A stretch of 64,000 nt of DNA from Bacteroides propionicigenes (GCF_018390535.1 NZ_JAHBBW010000001.1:496001-560000), one strand, 5' to 3'; shown: positions 46,196 to 54,650, numbered from the stretch's first letter. The notes: generated by a model not told the origin, from the letters alone. Translations and numbers: made by a program.

Positions 46196-46215
46196 CGGTT
46201 AATACTAACCGCTAT
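46192..46215. terminator. Hairpin spanning both stop codons of two converging esterase genes
   Basis: Perfect 10-bp arms at 46192-46201 and 46206-46215, 4-base loop. The plus-gene TAG (46193-46195) and the minus-gene TAG (46212-46214) lie in opposite arms. The T tracts are weak, so it may be a terminator or a 3' protective stem. Confidence 0.55.
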
Positions 46216-47531
46216 TTCAAATGCTTCTTTATCCAAACCAAATGCCCGTACTCCGTATCTTCGGATGTCCAATGCTCGTTAACAGGAGTAATTAGAGCTT
46301 CCTTAGGACAAGTCAGCACATTATATACAATATAACTGGTGGTAGGCGGACAGGTATCATCGTTGTACCCCCAAGTCAGGTAAGTGGGAGCTTTTATCCG
46401 GCGTGCAAAGTTGACTACATCATAATACGCCATTGTACTCAGTTTATCAGTTGTATCCATCCCCGCTACTCGGAAGAAGTGCGGATAACCGCCAGCTCTA
46501 CCTGCCTTATATCCTGCCATATCACTTAGAGCCGGGTGATTGGCGACGCAAGCTGTCACCCGCTCATCCAACCCGGCAGTAATTAATGCCAAAGCTCCGC
46601 CTTGACTGCCGCCTTGTACAATAACATTTTTGCCGTCCCACTGCGGCAAAGAGGTCAGAAAATCAATACTGCGAACGCATGCCAGATAAACACGCTTCAT
46701 GTAATAATTATCCTTATTGTCCAATCCGTTCGACAAATAGCCGTTTTCCCTGCCGTTGAAGGCATTGCTGATTTCCTTAAAATCCGATTCGGACATCTCC
46801 GGATTGAGCCCGTGTATTTCTATCTCGAAACGGATGCAACCCTGCTCTGCATAATATTTATGGCGGAGAGGAGCTTTGATTGTTTTGATACCTGCACCCG
46901 GAGGGCAAAGCACCACCGGGCAAGCACCCTTCTGCATATTTTTGGGACAGGTCAGATAGCCATAAATACATTGCCCGCGGCTGTTAAGCTGCAATTTAAC
47001 CAAATAACAGTCTATCTTATCTGTAGAATATTTTTCAACCCGCTCTTTTGTATACGCCAAAGGAAAAGATGAAGCCTCCGATTTATTCTTCTCCCAGAAA
47101 TCTTCAAAATCAGCCGGCATCTTCGTATAAGGTTGAAGCTTTTCGGGTGAGAAACCCACTTTTATATGATGCTTATAAATTTTGCCGCCAATAGTGGCTT
47201 GCAAACGGCAATCACGGAACCCGGGTTGCTTCATCGTACCGATAGCCACAACAGCTTTACCATTCTTCAACGTAACAGAACCTTTCGCATCCGAAGGCAT
47301 CATATCGTTGCCAAGTTCATAGTCTACCTTTACACCGTCTTGCGGAATGCCGTATTGATAGAATTGCACTTCTACGGTAGCCTTTTCTCCCGTTTGATAA
47401 AGCCAATCGGCATGATTAGGCACAGTCACCCAAAGCACATCACTTCGATAAGGATAATTCTCCGCTACAACCGGCAATACAAGTCCAAAAAGCAGGATGA
47501 TAATCCCCGATATTATTTTATTCTTTACCAT
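46212..47531 (-). CDS. Acetyl xylan esterase-like protein (CE7/AXE1 fold) with N-terminal Ig-like domain
   Basis: A 439-residue secreted protein with signal peptide (to VVAEN). Residues ~25-130 form a beta-sandwich (KATVEVQFYQYGIPQDGVKVDYELG...AVVAIGTMKQPGF). An AXE1-type alpha/beta hydrolase domain follows: KMPADFEDFWEKNKSEA (CE7 entry motif), NVIVQGGSQGGALAL (nucleophile Ser), TYLTWGYNDDTCPPTTS (Asp) and EYGHLVWIKKHL (His). CE7 enzymes remove acetyl groups from sugars. In this place pectin acetate is a likely target. It is downstream of the CE12-CE8 gene by 10 bases, so co-transcribed. Confidence 0.85.
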   Translation of the reverse strand: MVKNKIISGIIILLFGLVLPVVAENYPYRSDVLWVTVPNHADWLYQTGEKATVEVQFYQYGIPQDGVKVDYELGNDMMPSDAKGSVTLKNGKAVVAIGTMKQPGFRDCRLQATIGGKIYKHHIKVGFSPEKLQPYTKMPADFEDFWEKNKSEASSFPLAYTKERVEKYSTDKIDCYLVKLQLNSRGQCIYGYLTCPKNMQKGACPVVLCPPGAGIKTIKAPLRHKYYAEQGCIRFEIEIHGLNPEMSESDFKEISNAFNGRENGYLSNGLDNKDNYYMKRVYLACVRSIDFLTSLPQWDGKNVIVQGGSQGGALALITAGLDERVTACVANHPALSDMAGYKAGRAGGYPHFFRVAGMDTTDKLSTMAYYDVVNFARRIKAPTYLTWGYNDDTCPPTTSYIVYNVLTCPKEALITPVNEHWTSEDTEYGHLVWIKKHLK

Positions 47532-47541
47532 TTTTTATCAA

Positions 47542-49308
47542 TCAACGTTTTATGTTAACCAATGCATTACCGTTTGCAACCGGATTCCAACCATCGTTAC
47601 CGGAAAGGACAGACTCTATTTCATATCCTTTTATATCTTTCAATTGACGTGAGAAGGTTGCGCGAGCTTTAGGATTAGCTCCCGGACCATAACTGTCATA
47701 CTCAGCATAGAAAACTGTTTTCTCAACATCTTTCTTGTTCCAATTATGCCAACCGGCAGGAAGAATATGCTTCCCTAAATCACAATGAATAAACACGGCT
47801 TGAGCAAAAGGACGCCACGGACGGGATAAATAAACATTTTTCACCTCTGCATCCGCAGTCAGCTTACAGTCGTAGAATACATAACCGTATTTCTGACCTT
47901 CATCCGTAGAAGGAGCTGTCACATACCCATCGCGCTTACTGTGGATATGGCAACGGTTGAATACCGCCGTAGACCATCCGAAAATAAAATCGACCGTACC
48001 TTCTATATAACAATCCTCATAGTATTGCCGCACTCCCTTTCCATAGGTGTAGAGTGTATCTTGGAAACCAAGAAAACGACAGTTCTTGAAATAAACACGA
48101 TCGGCACTGATAAAACAAGCAACCGCCTGACCTACCGGACCTGATGTATTCTCAAATGTGATATTTTCGGTATAAAAGTCGGGTGCATAGATATAACAGG
48201 AAGATGAACCGGAAGTGCCTTTATTCTCACCAAAGATATTAGGTTTGTTAGCATAATCATCATATGATATGACAGCTCCCTCCTGACCTACCAGAGAGAT
48301 ATTAATCTTACTTTCAGGCACAATCAGTTTCTCCTTATATACACCCTTGCGCACCAATATCGTGGTACGTACATTTTTACGGAAATCGGGTACGGCATTA
48401 ATGGCCTCCTGCACGGTAAAGAAATCACCGCTACCGTCTTGAGCTACCACAAAATCGTAATGACGGACATATTTTGCCAGTTCCGGTACAGCCTGTGCTA
48501 TGGCATCTACTGTAATTCCGGCTATGACACGCGCACCATAGATATTCAGATGTGTATTGTCTTCGCGCCCTTTAGGCATAGCGGAAATCGTATTGGCAGG
48601 CACCCACATAAAAAGTTTTTTCGATTCTTCCGGTCCCAGCCCTTCCACCAAATCATGGGTAAGCTTGTTCATATCGATAAAAGGTACATCCAACTCTTTC
48701 GCCACATTACGCGGAGAATCCAGATAGGCTCCATGTGTATCAATCAGCTTGTCTCCTTCCTTCACATCGTTTTTCTGCGAGGCATCCCTCTTGGCATCAG
48801 GATTAACACCTTTGCGAATGTCATCTTGAAGCACTGCTTCCGCCACAGCTTTATTATCGGCTGTGCCGAAGTTGCGGCGCACAATAGAATTGAACAAAAC
48901 GGGAATACCGCCCTTAGCACGAGTTTCACTGACAAACTTACGCAAGTTGGCATCGAAAGTTGTTCCCGGATCGGTATGACGGTCTGCTTTCGGTTTCTCA
49001 TCGTTGTGTCCGAACTGGATAAAAACATAATCTCCTTCCTTTATTAGCGAAAGTACTTTATCCCAACGTCCTTCATCAATAAAGCTCTTGGAACTGCGCC
49101 CGTTCATAGCGTGATTATCCACTCGTATATCCTCAGAAAAGAAACCGGGTAATACGTGCCCCCACCCTCTTTCCGGATTACCGCCTACCAACGACTTATT
49201 GGCCATTGTAGAATCACCAATCATAAATATGGTGATTAGCGGCTTATCTGCCTTAAAAGCCGAACACAGAAAAAACGCCGCTAAAAGCAAAATCAATTTA
49301 TTTTTCAT
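47542..49308 (-). CDS. Bifunctional rhamnogalacturonan acetylesterase (CE12) - pectin methylesterase (CE8)
   Basis: A 588-residue secreted fusion with signal peptide (to CSAFKA). The N-terminal half (~25-275) is an SGNH hydrolase of the CE12 kind: FMIGDSTMANK (Ser), NGRSSKS (Gly/oxyanion), QFGHNDEK (Asn) and DNTHLNIYGA (Asp/His). The C-terminal half (~283-588) is a CE8 beta-helix: VAQDGSGDFFTVQEAINAVP, GQAVACF, FLGFQDTLY (catalytic Asp), EGTVDFIFGWSTAVF (second Asp) and SRPWRPF (Arg/Trp). It would remove acetyl and methyl esters from pectin, clearing the way for lyases. The gene starts 61 bases from the divergent kdgF-like gene. Confidence 0.92.
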   Translation of the reverse strand: MKNKLILLLAAFFLCSAFKADKPLITIFMIGDSTMANKSLVGGNPERGWGHVLPGFFSEDIRVDNHAMNGRSSKSFIDEGRWDKVLSLIKEGDYVFIQFGHNDEKPKADRHTDPGTTFDANLRKFVSETRAKGGIPVLFNSIVRRNFGTADNKAVAEAVLQDDIRKGVNPDAKRDASQKNDVKEGDKLIDTHGAYLDSPRNVAKELDVPFIDMNKLTHDLVEGLGPEESKKLFMWVPANTISAMPKGREDNTHLNIYGARVIAGITVDAIAQAVPELAKYVRHYDFVVAQDGSGDFFTVQEAINAVPDFRKNVRTTILVRKGVYKEKLIVPESKINISLVGQEGAVISYDDYANKPNIFGENKGTSGSSSCYIYAPDFYTENITFENTSGPVGQAVACFISADRVYFKNCRFLGFQDTLYTYGKGVRQYYEDCYIEGTVDFIFGWSTAVFNRCHIHSKRDGYVTAPSTDEGQKYGYVFYDCKLTADAEVKNVYLSRPWRPFAQAVFIHCDLGKHILPAGWHNWNKKDVEKTVFYAEYDSYGPGANPKARATFSRQLKDIKGYEIESVLSGNDGWNPVANGNALVNIKR

Positions 49309-49336
49309 GGTTTTTAAACTTATTATTTTAATGTCG

Positions 49337-49344
49337 TATATTTG
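49337..49344 (+). promoter_or_regulatory. -7 promoter box of the kdgF-like gene
   Basis: TATATTTG, 25 bases before the ATG at 49370. No paired operator was found at 33/54 bp upstream, where the neighbouring CE12-CE8 coding start lies. Confidence 0.5.
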
Positions 49345-49369
49345 CCAAAGTAAAATAATCCTTCACACA

Positions 49370-49720
49370 ATGAAAAAGACAAGAAGCAATACATTTATCT
49401 TCGAAAATGAGAAAACATGGGAACCCGCCGGTGAAGGCGTCGTTCGGCAGATTTTGGGATATGACGGTCAGGTTATGCTCGTTAAAGTTAAATTTGAGCA
49501 AGGCGCAGTAGGTACACCGCACACTCATTATCACACCCAAACAACCTATGTGGCAAGCGGTAAATTCGAATTCACCGTCAATGGCGAAAAACAAATTGTT
49601 TCAGCTGGCGACGGCGTTTATATCGAACCGGATGCCGAACATGGCTGTACTTGTCTGGAAGCCGGTATACTTATCGACTGCTTTAGTCCTATGAGAACTG
49701 ATTTCCTGAAAGAGATGTAA
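49370..49720 (+). CDS. kdgF: KdgF-like cupin (unsaturated galacturonate ring-opening)
   Basis: A 116-residue single cupin domain. Metal-binding residues are in the HTHYHTQTTYV stretch (H51, H53, H55, Q57) and H91 in EPDAEHGCTC, with KFEQGAVGTP before them. Small cupins of this kind in pectin and alginate loci are KdgF, which converts 4,5-unsaturated galacturonate to the linear 5-keto-4-deoxyuronate. No signal peptide is seen, so it should act in the cytosol. The ATG at 49370 fits the size and lies after a -7 box; the reading frame extends upstream but only into the CE12-CE8 start. Its last codons (KEM-stop) pair with those of the convergent CE8 gene. Confidence 0.82.
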   Translation: MKKTRSNTFIFENEKTWEPAGEGVVRQILGYDGQVMLVKVKFEQGAVGTPHTHYHTQTTYVASGKFEFTVNGEKQIVSAGDGVYIEPDAEHGCTCLEAGILIDCFSPMRTDFLKEM

Positions 49721-49742
49721 AATTCATAATCACATCTCTTTC
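49708..49742. terminator. Hairpin formed by the coding ends of two converging genes
   Basis: 11-bp perfect arms at 49708-49718 and 49732-49742. Each arm encodes the C-terminal Lys-Glu-Met and overlaps the stop of its gene (kdgF-like on plus, CE8 on minus). Likely a shared bidirectional terminator. Confidence 0.6.
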
Positions 49743-50698
49743 CAATCACTGCACATCTGGAAAAGATAGCCCGAATCTTCATATCTCCCAACTTCCTTTT
49801 TTGTCAGTTGTTTGGCCCATTTTACCCGATTCGTATTGCCAGCGCCTTCTCCCGTGCTACCAAATTCAGCGTAACGGGCTGTCTTTTCATTTTCAGGATT
49901 GCGCCAGTTATCCCAGCCGGCTGGACAGATATGTTTTCCCAATTCACAATTGATGAATACAGTAGCCGCATACGGACGCCACGGACGCCCCAAATAGACC
50001 TTATCCACCCCCGGTGCAGCAGTCAACTTGCAATTCTTAAAAACATATCCCACTTCAATGTCCTTCGGAGTGGATGCAGCCGTTATATATGAGTTGGATT
50101 TACTATGAATAGTGCAGTTGCGGAACAATGCCGTAGAAGGACCAAAGATAAAATCGGTAGTGCCTTCGATATAGCAGTTCAGAAAATAAAGCCGAGTACC
50201 CTTTGCACCGGTATAGATAGTATCCTGATTTCCCAGAAAACGGCAATTGATAAAAGTCAGACGGTCACCTTCCGTATGGAGTGCAACAGCCTGCCCCAAA
50301 CGTGCCGCATTATTCTCGATAGTCAAGTTCTTAAAAGTAATGGAACTCCCTTCTACCTTGAAAGTATATGTTCGGAAAGTTCCCATTTTATTTATATTGG
50401 CATGGTCGTCATAAGTGATAATCGTATTTTCTGCGTTTTCACCGATAAAATCGACGTTTTCCAACCAAGAAGGAAGAATGACCTTCTCTTTATATATGCC
50501 ATTTTTAATCAGCACCGTCACTTTATAATCCATAAAAGCACGAACACCCTCCATTGCTTCGTTCAGCGTGCGATAGTCACCTGTACCGTCACGTGCAACA
50601 ACAATCGTATCTTTCCACTGTTGCGCTGCCGACAAAGAACCGGTCCCACAAAGCAAAGCCATCAAAAAGCTGCATAATATTTTCATATCCGTCTTCAT
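49730..50698 (-). CDS. Pectin methylesterase (CE8)
   Basis: A 322-residue secreted single-domain enzyme with signal peptide (to GSLSAAQ). CE8 landmarks are VARDGTGDYRTLNEAMEGV, RLGQAVALHTEGD (GQAVA), FLGNQDTIYTG (catalytic Asp), EGTTDFIFGPSTALF (second Asp) and LGRPWRPYA (Arg/Trp). It removes methyl esters from homogalacturonan, making it open to PL1 and GH28. It is about half identical by eye to the CE8 half of the CE12-CE8 fusion. The ATG at 50698 shares one base with the GH105 stop (TGATG), and an upstream GTG is less likely. Same operon as GH105. Confidence 0.93.
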   Translation of the reverse strand: MKTDMKILCSFLMALLCGTGSLSAAQQWKDTIVVARDGTGDYRTLNEAMEGVRAFMDYKVTVLIKNGIYKEKVILPSWLENVDFIGENAENTIITYDDHANINKMGTFRTYTFKVEGSSITFKNLTIENNAARLGQAVALHTEGDRLTFINCRFLGNQDTIYTGAKGTRLYFLNCYIEGTTDFIFGPSTALFRNCTIHSKSNSYITAASTPKDIEVGYVFKNCKLTAAPGVDKVYLGRPWRPYAATVFINCELGKHICPAGWDNWRNPENEKTARYAEFGSTGEGAGNTNRVKWAKQLTKKEVGRYEDSGYLFQMCSDWKEM

Positions 50699-51924
50699 CA
50701 CCACTTCTGATTAACGATTGCTTTTACATCTTGAAGACGCTCCCACTCCAACGATGCAAGAATAAAGGGACCTACGGCTTTAGGGTCGTTATTGCGGATG
50801 GTTTCATTGATATAATAATCATAATCTCCCGAACGATAGACCTTTCCCCCAAGTCCGGCTACGGCACAAGCCTTTGTTATACTGATTACTCCATCTTTAT
50901 CCACTTCAATGAAGTTATCAATAATCCCTTTATACCCTTTGACAGCCACTTCCAAATAGGATTTATCAATATATCCCTTACGCACCCCTTTGAACAAAGA
51001 GTACACAAACATAGTGGAACAAGAAGACTCCAGATAATTGCCGGGTGCACCGCTCTTATCTAATACCTGATACCACAAACCTGTTTTAGTATCTTGCAAG
51101 CGTTTTACTTGAGAAGCTATTTTTTTGAAGATTATCAACATGGAGTCACGACCCGCCTCATGTTCCGGAATGAACTCAAGAGCATCTACAAAAGCCATAG
51201 CGTACCAGCCCATAGCACGTCCCCAACTGTGTTTGGATTGTCCCGTAACCGGATCGGCCCAACGTTCTTTACGACTTACATCGCAGGCATGGCGATATAC
51301 ATCATTTTTTGGATCGTAAGTATGACGAGCTGCCATTAGAAATTGATTGATGACATCCGCGTAATCGTTCACTTGATTATTGCGAAAAGCATATTCTGCA
51401 TAGAAAGGAGCTCCCATATAAACGCCGTCCAGCCACACTTGGTTCGGATAAATCTTCTTATGCCAGAAACCTCCATCCGCATTTCGGGGATGTTCGTCGA
51501 GCTGGCTTCTCATCAAAGCAAGCGCTTTCTTATATTTTTCATCTTTTGTCTGTTCGTAAATTCGAAACATGAATTTCCCGGAATTTATACGGTCAAGACT
51601 GTATTCTTCACGTTTATACATTTTGATAGTTCCATCCGCATTTACCATAGTATCGGCATAAGCCAGTGCGTAGTCATAAATTTTCCGGTCACCGTAACGG
51701 TCATATACATCCAGCATAGATTGCAGTTCCAGTCCGTGGCAATAGTCCCACTTCAATCTCGGCTGAAAATCCAATTGCCAGGATTCCGGGCAACGAATCA
51801 TCTCGGACTCCACCATACGCACCGACCAAGGCAAATCAGCGCTTACGCGTTGCGCAAACATACTCAGAGGAGAAAACAACAATAAACCGGATACAATAAA
51901 ATTACAAATTAAACTCTTTTTCAT
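50698..51924 (-). CDS. Unsaturated rhamnogalacturonyl/galacturonyl hydrolase (GH105)
   Basis: A 408-residue secreted (alpha/alpha)6-barrel enzyme with signal peptide (to SMFAQR). GH105 landmarks are WDYCHGLELQSMLDVYDRYGD, DRINSGKFMFRIYEQ, QVWLDGVYMGAPFYAEYA (catalytic Asp in WLDG) and HSWGRAMGWYAMAFVDAL. It removes the 4,5-unsaturated uronic acid that PL1 leaves at the non-reducing end of oligosaccharides. First gene of a two-gene unit with CE8. Its promoter has the clearest paired operator of the locus (identical copies). Confidence 0.94.
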   Translation of the reverse strand: MKKSLICNFIVSGLLLFSPLSMFAQRVSADLPWSVRMVESEMIRCPESWQLDFQPRLKWDYCHGLELQSMLDVYDRYGDRKIYDYALAYADTMVNADGTIKMYKREEYSLDRINSGKFMFRIYEQTKDEKYKKALALMRSQLDEHPRNADGGFWHKKIYPNQVWLDGVYMGAPFYAEYAFRNNQVNDYADVINQFLMAARHTYDPKNDVYRHACDVSRKERWADPVTGQSKHSWGRAMGWYAMAFVDALEFIPEHEAGRDSMLIIFKKIASQVKRLQDTKTGLWYQVLDKSGAPGNYLESSCSTMFVYSLFKGVRKGYIDKSYLEVAVKGYKGIIDNFIEVDKDGVISITKACAVAGLGGKVYRSGDYDYYINETIRNNDPKAVGPFILASLEWERLQDVKAIVNQKW

Positions 51925-51969
51925 GAAGTTGTTCTTTTTTGGTATTAGACCTTATTATTTTTCACGAAA

Positions 51970-52031
51970 CAAAAGTAGAGGTTTCTTTCCAAACCTCTGT
52001 GCATTTTTTGGCGCAGAGGGTGCATTTTTTG
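51970..52031 (-). promoter_or_regulatory. GH105-CE8 promoter with two identical pectin-locus operators
   Basis: On the minus strand CAAAAAATGCAC occurs twice (52031-52020 and 52010-51999), 21 bp apart. The proximal copy starts 33 bp before the -7 box TACTTTTG (51977-51970). The spacer itself is an 8-bp-arm palindrome (51977-51984 / 51991-51998). Confidence 0.75.
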
Positions 52032-52032
52032 A

Positions 52033-52082
52033 TTTTCGTGTACGAAAACGAACAAATTTGTGCACGATAACGACAAATTTGT
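52033..52082 (+). promoter_or_regulatory. Palindromes upstream of the GatC-KduI genes
   Basis: A 16-bp palindrome with arms TTTTCG/CGAAAA and centre TGTA (52033-52048) is followed by two ACAAATTTGT palindromes at 52052-52061 and 52073-52082, 21 bp apart. A good -7 box TATTTTTG lies at 52146-52153. The pectin-locus 12-mer is not at the expected distance, so a second regulator is possible. Confidence 0.55.
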
Positions 52083-52215
52083 CCAAAATCGTCCTTATTT
52101 ACTATTTATTATGCCTTTACAGTTTGATTAATAAGGAAAAGGTCTTATTTTTGACCCCGGTTTTTAATTCATACTATCGTAAAACATAATCATTTATCAA
52201 TTAAATCACAAAAGA

Positions 52216-53586
52216 ATGGAACAAGTTTTCGGTTACATCATCGCTTTGGGAGCGTCTGTAATGATGCCTATTATTTTTACAATTATAGGTATGTGCATCG
52301 GAATGAAATTTGGCAAGGCTCTGAAATCAGGTCTCTTCGTCGGAGTCGGATTCGTAGGTTTAGGTGTAGTCACCGCCCTACTGACAACAAATTTTGATAC
52401 TCCCTTGAAAGCCATATCCGATTTGTATCACCTGCAACTGAATGTATTCGACATGGGTTGGCCCGCTGCTGCTGCCGTAGCTTATAATACTGCCGTCGGT
52501 GCCCTCATTATTCCTATTTGCTTAGGCGTTAACTTCTTGATGCTTATCACCAAAACCACACGTACTGTGAACATAGATTTGTGGAACTACTGGCACTTTG
52601 CTTTCATTGGCGCCGTGGCTTACTTTGTCACCGGTCAAAATTTGGCATGGGGCTACTTCGCCGCTATCATATGTTATGTCATCACATTAGTTTGCGCAGA
52701 CCTCACTGCAGAGAAATTCCAAAAGTTCTATGATTTGGACGGAATTTCCATTCCCCAACCTTTCTGCCAAAGTTTCACACCGTTTGCCATAGTTATCAAC
52801 AAAGCATTAGACAAAATCCCCGGTTTCTCCAAATTGGAAATTGATGCGGAAGGCATGAAGAAAAAGTTCGGCGTAATAGGCGAACCGTTAGTATTAGGAG
52901 TTATAGTGGGTATGCTGATAGGTTGGGCTGCACAACTTGACATTAAGAAAGTACTCTTCCTGGGTATCACAATGGGAGCCGTAATGGAACTTATTCCCCG
53001 TATTACCTCCTTGTTTATTGAAGGACTGAAGCCCATCTCCGAAAAGACTTCTGAATTGGTAAAAGCCAAGTTTAATGGCAAAAAAGTACATATCGGCATG
53101 AGCCCTGCATTGGTTATCGGTCATCCCGCCACATTGGTAGCATCGGTTATCCTGATTCCCGTTATTTTGGCGCTTGCCGTATTCCTGCCGGGTAACCAGT
53201 TTCTGCCATTAGCTTCACTTGCCGGTATGTTCTACCTCTTCCCTATGATCCTGCCCTTTACCAAAGGTAATGTATTGAAGACACTCATCATTGGTCTTAT
53301 CACCCTGATATTAGGTCTGTATTTCGTGACCGATATGGCGCCGGACTTTACATTGGCAGCCAATCAGGTATATGCAGAAACACACGATCCTACGGCACAC
53401 ATTCCCGAAGGTTTCGATGGTGGAGCTATTGACTTTGCAGCATCTTTCTTTGGATGGACTATATATAGAGGTATAAAACTCTCGTATGTAGGCGCTGCAA
53501 TACTGGTTGTAATAGCAATCTCCATGATGCTTATTAACCGCCGCATCATCATCCGCAGCGAGAAAGCAGCTAAAGAGAACGCTTAA
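52216..53586 (+). CDS. GatC-like permease (PTS galactitol-type EIIC homologue, orphan)
   Basis: A 456-residue membrane protein with about 10-12 hydrophobic segments, similar to the EIIC (GatC) subunit of galactitol PTS systems: MPIIFTIIGMCIGMKFGKALKSGLFVGVGFVGLG, GWPAAAAVAYNTAVGALIIP, GEPLVLGVIVGMLIGWA, HIGMSPALVIGHPATLVAS. No EIIA, EIIB, HPr or EI gene lies near it, and Bacteroides is generally held to lack sugar PTS. It probably works as a secondary carrier, likely for a pectin-derived uronate, because KduI follows 52 bases later on the same strand. Confidence 0.82.
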   Translation: MEQVFGYIIALGASVMMPIIFTIIGMCIGMKFGKALKSGLFVGVGFVGLGVVTALLTTNFDTPLKAISDLYHLQLNVFDMGWPAAAAVAYNTAVGALIIPICLGVNFLMLITKTTRTVNIDLWNYWHFAFIGAVAYFVTGQNLAWGYFAAIICYVITLVCADLTAEKFQKFYDLDGISIPQPFCQSFTPFAIVINKALDKIPGFSKLEIDAEGMKKKFGVIGEPLVLGVIVGMLIGWAAQLDIKKVLFLGITMGAVMELIPRITSLFIEGLKPISEKTSELVKAKFNGKKVHIGMSPALVIGHPATLVASVILIPVILALAVFLPGNQFLPLASLAGMFYLFPMILPFTKGNVLKTLIIGLITLILGLYFVTDMAPDFTLAANQVYAETHDPTAHIPEGFDGGAIDFAASFFGWTIYRGIKLSYVGAAILVVIAISMMLINRRIIIRSEKAAKENA

Positions 53587-53638
53587 GTAAAAGAAATATC
53601 AATCACAGTATATTAATATTTAAAAGTTTATATCAGAC

Positions 53639-54595
53639 ATGAAAAAATTAGCAATTGCCCTGATGTTGGGTGTCGCCGCAATCTCGGCTTCCGCCCAAGT
53701 AAATTACACTGTGCAGACTGCATGTCATCCGTTAGACGTAAAGCACTATGACACCGAGCGTCTCCGTAGCGCCTTTATGATGAGTAAAGTAATGGCTCCG
53801 GATGAAATCAACGTTACTTACACTCTTTATGACCGTTTAATTTACGGAGGTGCAATGCCTGTAAATAAAGTATTGAAACTGGAAACTTTCCGCGAACTGG
53901 GTCCGGAAATCACATATTTCCTCGAACGTCGCGAATTGGGCGTTATCAACACCGGTGGTGACGGAGTAGTTACCGTAGACGGCAAAGAATACCCCATGAA
54001 ATATAAAGAAGCACTCTACGTAGGTTGCGGCAACAAAGAAGTGACTTTCAAGAGCAACGATGCTACCAAACCCGCTAAATTCTATATCAATTCAGCTCCG
54101 GCTTACAAACCTTACGTTACTCAGTTGATTACAACCGATGCCAAACTCCAAAAGGCTAATCCCAAGAAATATGCTTTGGGTATCTCCGACCACTACGGAA
54201 AAATGGAAGACAGCAACGACCGTATTGTCAACCAACTGATTGTAAAAGACGTTTTGGAAAGAGTAAAAGACGGTGGTACAAACCAATTGCAAATGGGACT
54301 TACCGAACTCGCTCCCGGCTCTGTATGGAATACCATGCCTGCACATACTCACACACGCCGTATGGAAGCATATTATTACTTCAATCTGGCTCCGGGAAAT
54401 GCAATCTGCCACTTAATGGGCGAACCGCAAGAAGAACGTCTCGTTTGGTTGCACAACGAACAAGCCATCACTTCTCCCGAATGGAGTATCCACGCAGCTG
54501 CAGGTACCAGTAACTATACCTTTATCTGGGGTATGGGAGGTGAAAACCTGAAATATAGCGATAAGGATGAAATCAAATATACAGATATGAAATAA
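53639..54595 (+). CDS. kduI: 5-keto-4-deoxyuronate isomerase, with a signal peptide
   Basis: A 318-residue cupin-fold isomerase that converts 5-keto-4-deoxyuronate to 2,5-diketo-3-deoxygluconate. Metal ligands are H236, H238, E243 and H285 in [14 protein letters not shown] and EWSIHAAAG, with the same spacing as in the E. coli enzyme (2, 5 and 42 residues apart). [31 protein letters not shown] and [11 protein letters not shown] match the family closely. Unusual: it begins with [20 protein letters not shown], a clear signal peptide absent from the ~278-residue cytosolic enzymes, so it may act in the periplasm. It is followed by a strong terminator. Confidence 0.93.
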   Translation: MKKLAIALMLGVAAISASAQVNYTVQTACHPLDVKHYDTERLRSAFMMSKVMAPDEINVTYTLYDRLIYGGAMPVNKVLKLETFRELGPEITYFLERRELGVINTGGDGVVTVDGKEYPMKYKEALYVGCGNKEVTFKSNDATKPAKFYINSAPAYKPYVTQLITTDAKLQKANPKKYALGISDHYGKMEDSNDRIVNQLIVKDVLERVKDGGTNQLQMGLTELAPGSVWNTMPAHTHTRRMEAYYYFNLAPGNAICHLMGEPQEERLVWLHNEQAITSPEWSIHAAAGTSNYTFIWGMGGENLKYSDKDEIKYTDMK

Positions 54596-54610
54596 TATCT
54601 ATAGATAAAG

Positions 54611-54650
54611 AAATTAGGCATGGCTGCGAGCAGCCATGCCTAATTTTGTC
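54611..54650 (+). terminator. Terminator after kduI
   Basis: Perfect 16-bp arms at 54611-54626 and 54631-54646 with a 4-base loop, followed by TGTC and ATTTT. It ends just where the distal operator of the ExuT promoter begins. Confidence 0.85.

Noticed and set aside
52053-52085. The ACAAATTTGT pair as another copy of the pectin 12-mer operator for GatC
   Set aside because: The spacing is 21 bp, but the sequence lacks the T-N-CA end, and the box 33 bp downstream (TATTATGC) is a poor -7 element.
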